Positions 59,215 through 64,000 of a stretch of DNA of 64,000 bases are shown in pieces (position 1 is the stretch's first letter; each line of letters starts with the position of its first letter). The position numbers and the translations under genes were made by a program. Below the pieces are notes generated by a model, which did no database searches, was not told the DNA's origin, and was given only the letters and a program-made list of their open reading frames with translations. Source of the stretch: Sabellastarte sp. h YS-2021 (Eukaryota; Annelida; Polychaeta; Sabellida; Sabellidae); assembly GCA_964017235.1 (NCBI GenBank), contig OZ024929.1, positions 165,463,609 through 165,527,608 on the forward strand. The letters are read 5' to 3'.

Positions 59215-60070
59215 CACACACAAAAATGAAAAATTGTGAATATCTCGGAAAAGCTATTTCTTCTCCTTTAATGCTCGGCGGGAGATACACATCGCGGCAG
59301 TGGTCCTGACAAAACATTTTGTCTCCCCAAAAATGATGGCCATTTTGAATTTTCAAAGTTTTTGCAAAACACAAAAATGCTTATATCTTGAATAGGGATG
59401 GGTCGGTATCAAAATGTGTACATCGGGAGGTCGCCAATGCAAAACCGTACCGATTCCGGGACTCCGCATTTTAGTACACCCCAAACAAATATGGACATTT
59501 CCTCTTAACAACATCGCAATTAAAGTCCCCAAATGGACAAAATATGAGAGAAACCTGTATAATTTCTTCAGATTTCTTGTTTGTTCACAATATTTTAAGT
59601 TTTCCTTACATTTTATGTGTTGTCAAGCGAAATTTAGGTTATAAATTCTCGTAACCAAAACATGGCAGGTCTGCTCAACGTGTATAAAAGTCTGCAAATG
59701 GACGAAAATATGGGGATAAACGCTTATAATTTCTTCAGATTTTGGGTATGTTTCTAATATTTTAACTATTCCTTCCATTATATATGTTGGCAAGCGAAGT
59801 GGCGGTTGTAAAATCTCATCATTGTATTTCAGTAAAATGCTCTCGATACCGAGATACCGGACCTACCGACCCATCCCTAATCTCGAAAACCGTGCTATAT
59901 GGAGCGAACTGAACAAAATTTTTGACCTGCTGGGTGTCTCTGCAGTGTAGCCATGCCAATTTTCAAAATATTTTTGTCTTGCCAAATATAGCGGACATTT
60001 TGAATTTTTTTATTTTTTGCAAAACACAAAAATGCTTATATCTTGAAAACCATGCTAGATAAAGCAGACT
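59215..60070. repeat. Tandem array C, part 3, with MITE insertion
   Basis: Degenerate units (TCTCCCCAAAAATGATGGCC, GCAAAACACAAAAATGCTTA, AAACCATGCTAGATAAAGC) on both sides of the element at 59,393-59,879. It fades out after 60,060. Confidence 0.82.
59393..59879. mobile_element. hAT-type MITE, 487 bp
   Basis: Terminal inverted repeats TAGGGATGGGTCGGTA (left) and, complemented, TAGGGATGGGTCGGTA(G) (right). Flanked by ATCTTGAA (59,385-59,392) and ATCTCGAA (59,880-59,887), an 8-bp target duplication with one mismatch inside array C. The TAGGGATGGG start and the 8-bp duplication place it in hAT. There is no coding capacity. Confidence 0.87.
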
Positions 60071-60385
60071 GCGCTGACTTTGGTTGCCACAACAGTATAA
60101 GGCTAGAAACGAAGCATTTTCTTAATACTTTAGCACTCACCTTTATATCCTTTTCGGGACGCTTTGTTTTTGCTATGCAAAAACATTATCTTTTTTTTTG
60201 CGAGCGATCCTCTAGTTGCATTTGTTAGATGTTGTGTCTTAATGCTTCTTGTGTTTTAAATGTGCTTTGAGTGAAGTAAAAAGTAACATATTACCCAGTA
60301 AAGTATTAACTAAGCAAGCCTTGAATAGGGGATGCCTTTTGGTTTCACCCTGTTTTCAGAGGAGTACGGACAAAAAGAGAATCCA
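60071..60385. other. Unassigned spacer
   Basis: Nothing recognised before the foldback arms begin. Confidence 0.45.
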
Positions 60386-61350
60386 GGGCAAAACCCCACT
60401 GGGGAAAACCCCACTCAGACCAAACCCCATCAGGCAAAACCCCACTCAGACACAACCCCACTCACTTATACTAATTTCTGGACAAAACCCCACTTTTAAA
60501 ATTATTTTAAAAATTTGAAGATGTTAAGGGGGGTGTTTTTAAATGTTAAGTTAAATCTTAAGTTTGAATTGATTCAGTGGTACTAACTACTCAGGCTTTT
60601 ATGATTAAAGGAACAGTTAAATTTGCTAGTGTTTGAAGTGGGCTTTGTATTCAGTGGTAGTAGCTACTCAGTTGCAATCGTCAGTTAATCTTGTTAGATC
60701 AATCTGTGTAGATAAATGTGGGCAGGTATGGTAAGTAATCATTGTCTTCTAGATTTCATTATATTGCTGACAAATTCTGTGATATCTTATGACAAATGTG
60801 GGATATTAGGAAATAAAGTGCTTAGAAATTTTGTGATATGTGGTGATACTTGTGAGACATTAGGATATTAGAAAGTGCATGACAAATGCTTACAAATTTT
60901 GTAATATTTTGTGAAAACTGTAGGACATTAGGATATTAGGAAGTGCATGACAAAACTAGGCAACCTATTAGGAACTTTTTACTGCCATTTCCTGCGTGGC
61001 ATTGGACTCTGACTGTAGTTTGAAGGTGTTGGACAGTGTGTTTGGTGAAAATTAATATAACTGACCAAAGCAATTATGTATTTTGCTTAATATAATGTGC
61101 TTAAATATTAGTGCTTAAATATAATGTGGTTTTGCATTATGTTCGTCATACAAATGTCTATCAGTGTCTATTTTTGTCATGACTTTGTATTTGTATCAAT
61201 TAAAACTCTGCACATAATAAATATTTTGTTTTTTTCATGAAGAGTGGGGTTTTGTCCTCATTCTTATTTATCTGAGTGGGGTTGTGTCTGAGTGGGGTTT
61301 TGCCCGATGGGGTTTGGTCTGAGTGGGGTTATGCCCAGTGGGGTTTTGTC
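60386..61350. mobile_element. Inner foldback element
   Basis: Left arm 60,386-60,495 and right arm 61,243-61,350 are inverted copies over about 105 bases with few mismatches. Each arm is built of short direct repeats of CAAAACCCCACT joined by CAGAC, GGG or CAT. The 750-base interior is AT-rich without a gene. The arms resemble those of Foldback-type elements. Confidence 0.8.
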
Positions 61351-61357
61351 CGTTTAC

Positions 61358-63046
61358 CACAAAAAGAACCTGGACAAAAAAAAACCAGCCTCAAAATTAC
61401 TAGGACAAAAATTACCTGTACAAAAAGAACTGCAACATAGGACAAAAAGTACTTCATATCTTTATTTGAAACAAATAGTAACATTTATTAGTATAACACA
61501 TGTAAATTTTATTTGTATTAGTTTTAACACATTTTTAACGTTTTTACACATACATTAGCTCTCAAACTGTCTAATGGTATACCCTATTCCCTTGAGAAAG
61601 TCCTCCACAGTTCTACAATCGACCTATTATCATGTGCACCTGTGTCATTTAATCTGTTTTGAATGATTCTATTTGTTTCTGTGAAGAAAGGTACATTTTC
61701 AATTTGAAGAAAATATTGATGATTGCTACAAACAGATTATTACACTTAAACTGAAGTTCAGAAATCCGCAGGATTTGGTTCTACTTATAACTGACTTCTG
61801 TTTGAAAGAATTGGGATTGCCCCCCAATTTTCATGATTGATTAAATGCTAATTATGACGAGCAACAACCAAGGTCGAATTGGTTCACTTTAATTTGCTAT
61901 AATTATTGGTTTTACGTTTCTGGGGGCTTTTTTCCATAAAATCCTTTCTGATACAGTTTTCCCTTTTATTTTGATATTCAGTGTCTCACATTTGACCACG
62001 AAGGTCTGTAATGTGTGGGAGTAGAATAAAAATGGACACTTTCACCAGGCATTTAACTTTAGCTTAGCTTATAAATATTAAATTAATTCTAGTGAAGGTA
62101 CTGAAAGTAGCGAATCTGAAATTTTTTTGTTGCTAAAATATCTATTAATACAGTAACTCCACCTAATGGCAATTATATCTGGTGTCATCTTCACCAGCAT
62201 AATCCCCTATAAATCCCTCTGCCTTACAATCGCCTATCACCTTTCATGTCACACCAAAGCATTTCCTTTAAGCTTGATTGCATTTAACAATAACTATTGT
62301 ACCTGGGCTTAGTGGGCTTAATTGAAATCACCCTATTTACCCCCTTAATGCATTCAAAGCTTTATGTTAGACAAAGCTTAAATAAACTGTTAGTTTTTTC
62401 AATGATACCAAAAACAGGGAAGCCCTACCCCAAGAACTTAAGTTAATCTCAAAGTATAACAAAAGCTTATTTGTAGAACCAATTATATGTGTGTCAACTT
62501 ACAAAATAAAACACATGAAAATATAAATATAAAGTGATATATATATGTAAAATACACAGATAAATTATATATGATTAAAAAACTTTTTTTATAAAATGAG
62601 GTACTTTTTGTTCTATTTTTAACCATATTCCAACAAAATCTGTCATATTTTATCTGCAAAATAAGGATCAACATTCTCACCATGTTGAGAAATAAATCAG
62701 ACGTTTTGATTGGTTGTTTTTCCAGGTAAGGTATATAGAGAGATATCATTGGCTTTACGTCATAATAGATAAGTATGAAGGAAAATAGTAAGTAAACAAG
62801 TCAAATTGTGCTTTTATTGCATCATTGTACACTGACAAGTGGTTTATTTATATACGTTTTGTAGTATTTTAAAGGAACTCGAGTTTGCAATAAGACAAAC
62901 TCACGTTCACGAGTTGAACTAAAACGATATGAAACTCGAGTTGGCGAGTTGTCACGAGAGCACTAATGCCTGGTACTTTTTGTCCAAATACTTTTTGTCT
63001 GTGTGCAGTTCTTTTTGTCCAGGTACTTTTTGTCCTACAATCGTTT
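61358..63046. mobile_element. Outer foldback element
   Basis: Left arm 61,358-61,455 (repeats of GGACAAAAAGWACCT, e.g. GTACAAAAAGAACTGC) pairs with right arm 62,967-63,046 (CAGTTCTTTTTGTCCAGGTA, CTTTTTGTCC). GGAGTACGGACAAAAAGAG at 60,361 looks like more of the left arm, so the inner foldback probably landed inside it. The interior (61,460-62,960) has no recognisable gene. Confidence 0.68.
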
Positions 63047-64000
63047 TCAGACAGCCTACGCTGCCGAAACTGCAGTTTTTTTTAAGTTGAATATTTCTCT
63101 TAATAGGCCTGTCAAGATGATTTTTGGCAATTATAGTTCATAGGCATGGGAAAATATTTTAAAAGGTTCAAATTTGACGTTTATCAGGGTCACATGATCA
63201 AAAACAGTTTTTATCCCACAGCTCTTGGGGATTGTTTTCACCCATGGTGTCCGGATGGAACAAGCTATAAGTGGTACAATATCTCACTCAGTACATAACA
63301 CTTAAAAATCTTGGAACAGGCTCTTATACTAACAGTTTTAAAAATATCAATCATTAATGTGCTTTTTACAAACTTAAATGTTGATCAAAATGTTCATTAT
63401 TATGTTGATTATACCATTATTATTTTGTTTAAAGGTTATTTTGTGAGGTAGTCTTAACAGTTTCTAACACAGGGATTACACATAGAGAAGATTTTGAAGA
63501 GTTCAAGGAAATATTTTCAGACAAAGCTATACACATTAATATTTTGAACGATTCAAACAAATATGTTCAGACATAGCCATAGACATAAAAAAGAACATTT
63601 AGTAAAATTTCAGTGTTGCACATAATTGTAACAAGCCTGAACAGAAAACATTCTGTTTATCATTGGCACACTTCTTTCCTGTTAATGTATATCATTGTTG
63701 ATGTTTCTGAGGTTTGTTTTTGCCAGAGTATTCTTTTAACACCAGTGTATACAGGCTGTCTCTGATTAACTTTTTGTTCTACTTGAAGAAAAAAAATGTT
63801 ACATTATCATTTAAAAATCAACACCAAGCCCACACAAAGAAATTCAATATGTTTGTGTGTTGATGTCTTTGAATTATTTGTAATTGCCTGTACCTTTAAA
63901 AGTGAGAGTTTATCATGCACTTATATTAAACAAGATTTGTGTTTAAACTTAATAAATTTGTAAAGGAAAGTGCCGCCCAAAAAACTGCTTTACCTATGCC
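63047..64000. other. Right edge, presumed intron 4
   Basis: The first 250 bases resemble 50,430-50,764 (possible element head). The remainder is AT-rich with no exon of the phosphatase (no S-G-H motif frame seen) and no other signal. Confidence 0.4.

Noticed and set aside
60249..60518. Proline/Asn-rich peptide (GKTPLGKTPLRPNPIRQNPT)
   Set aside because: Translation of the short direct repeats in the left foldback arm, not a protein.

Overview
The window is eukaryotic and AT-rich. It holds one clearly recognisable host gene, split over very long introns, and most of the rest is mobile and tandem-repeat DNA. The repeat vocabulary suggests a marine invertebrate, most likely a bivalve mollusc: DIRS elements, CR1/L2-like LINEs, tRNA-derived SINEs, and hairpin-ended elements with tandem-repeat cores and CCG-rich 5' blocks. 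That assignment is an inference from repeat style; no taxon-specific gene is visible.

Layout. Positions 1-780 hold a possible terminal exon and 3' UTR of an unidentified + strand gene. Positions 790-18,350 are a satellite array (satellite A, about 150-160 bp monomer). Two long DIRS-type tyrosine-recombinase retrotransposons (1,134-7,364 and 7,571-13,172) and a duplicated DIRS end fragment are inserted in it. Positions 18,350-27,267 carry two SINEs, a 5'-truncated CR1/L2-like LINE on the minus strand, and a complete but decayed PIF/Harbinger transposon with TIRs (23,273-27,267).

From 27,943 a lipid phosphate phosphatase (PLPP/PAP2 family) gene runs on the + strand. Four exons are visible (27,943-28,027; 35,178-35,329; 41,429-41,518; 50,122-50,300), joined in phase by GT..AG introns of 6-9 kb. 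The fourth exon carries the first phosphatase motif (K-x6-RP). The exons with the SGH and histidine motifs are not found here and probably lie beyond 64,000.

The introns are packed with a coherent set of non-autonomous elements (30,883-33,540; 36,292-39,315; 43,813-47,360; 51,375-56,458; 52,086-55,354, plus a decayed copy at about 43,130-49,436). Each intact one starts TRTATCC with a 5' hairpin. Each repeats that start in inverted orientation just inside a 3' terminal hairpin and ends CTAGT. Each sits between two T residues with no target duplication, as nested insertions into known repeats show. This matches Helentron-associated (HINE/DINE-like) elements. They share ends but carry different tandem-repeat cores (about 146-147 bp or about 352 bp monomers). 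The most interesting observations are this end/core modularity, three levels of nesting at 50.8-60 kb, and a motif (ATAACTCnAAAAC followed by a GATTTT/AAATTT block) recurring in otherwise different tandem families.

The right end (57-64 kb) holds a second satellite (B, about 133 bp) that aligns with satellite A, a hAT-type MITE with an 8-bp target duplication, and two nested foldback elements whose long inverted arms are built of short direct repeats.
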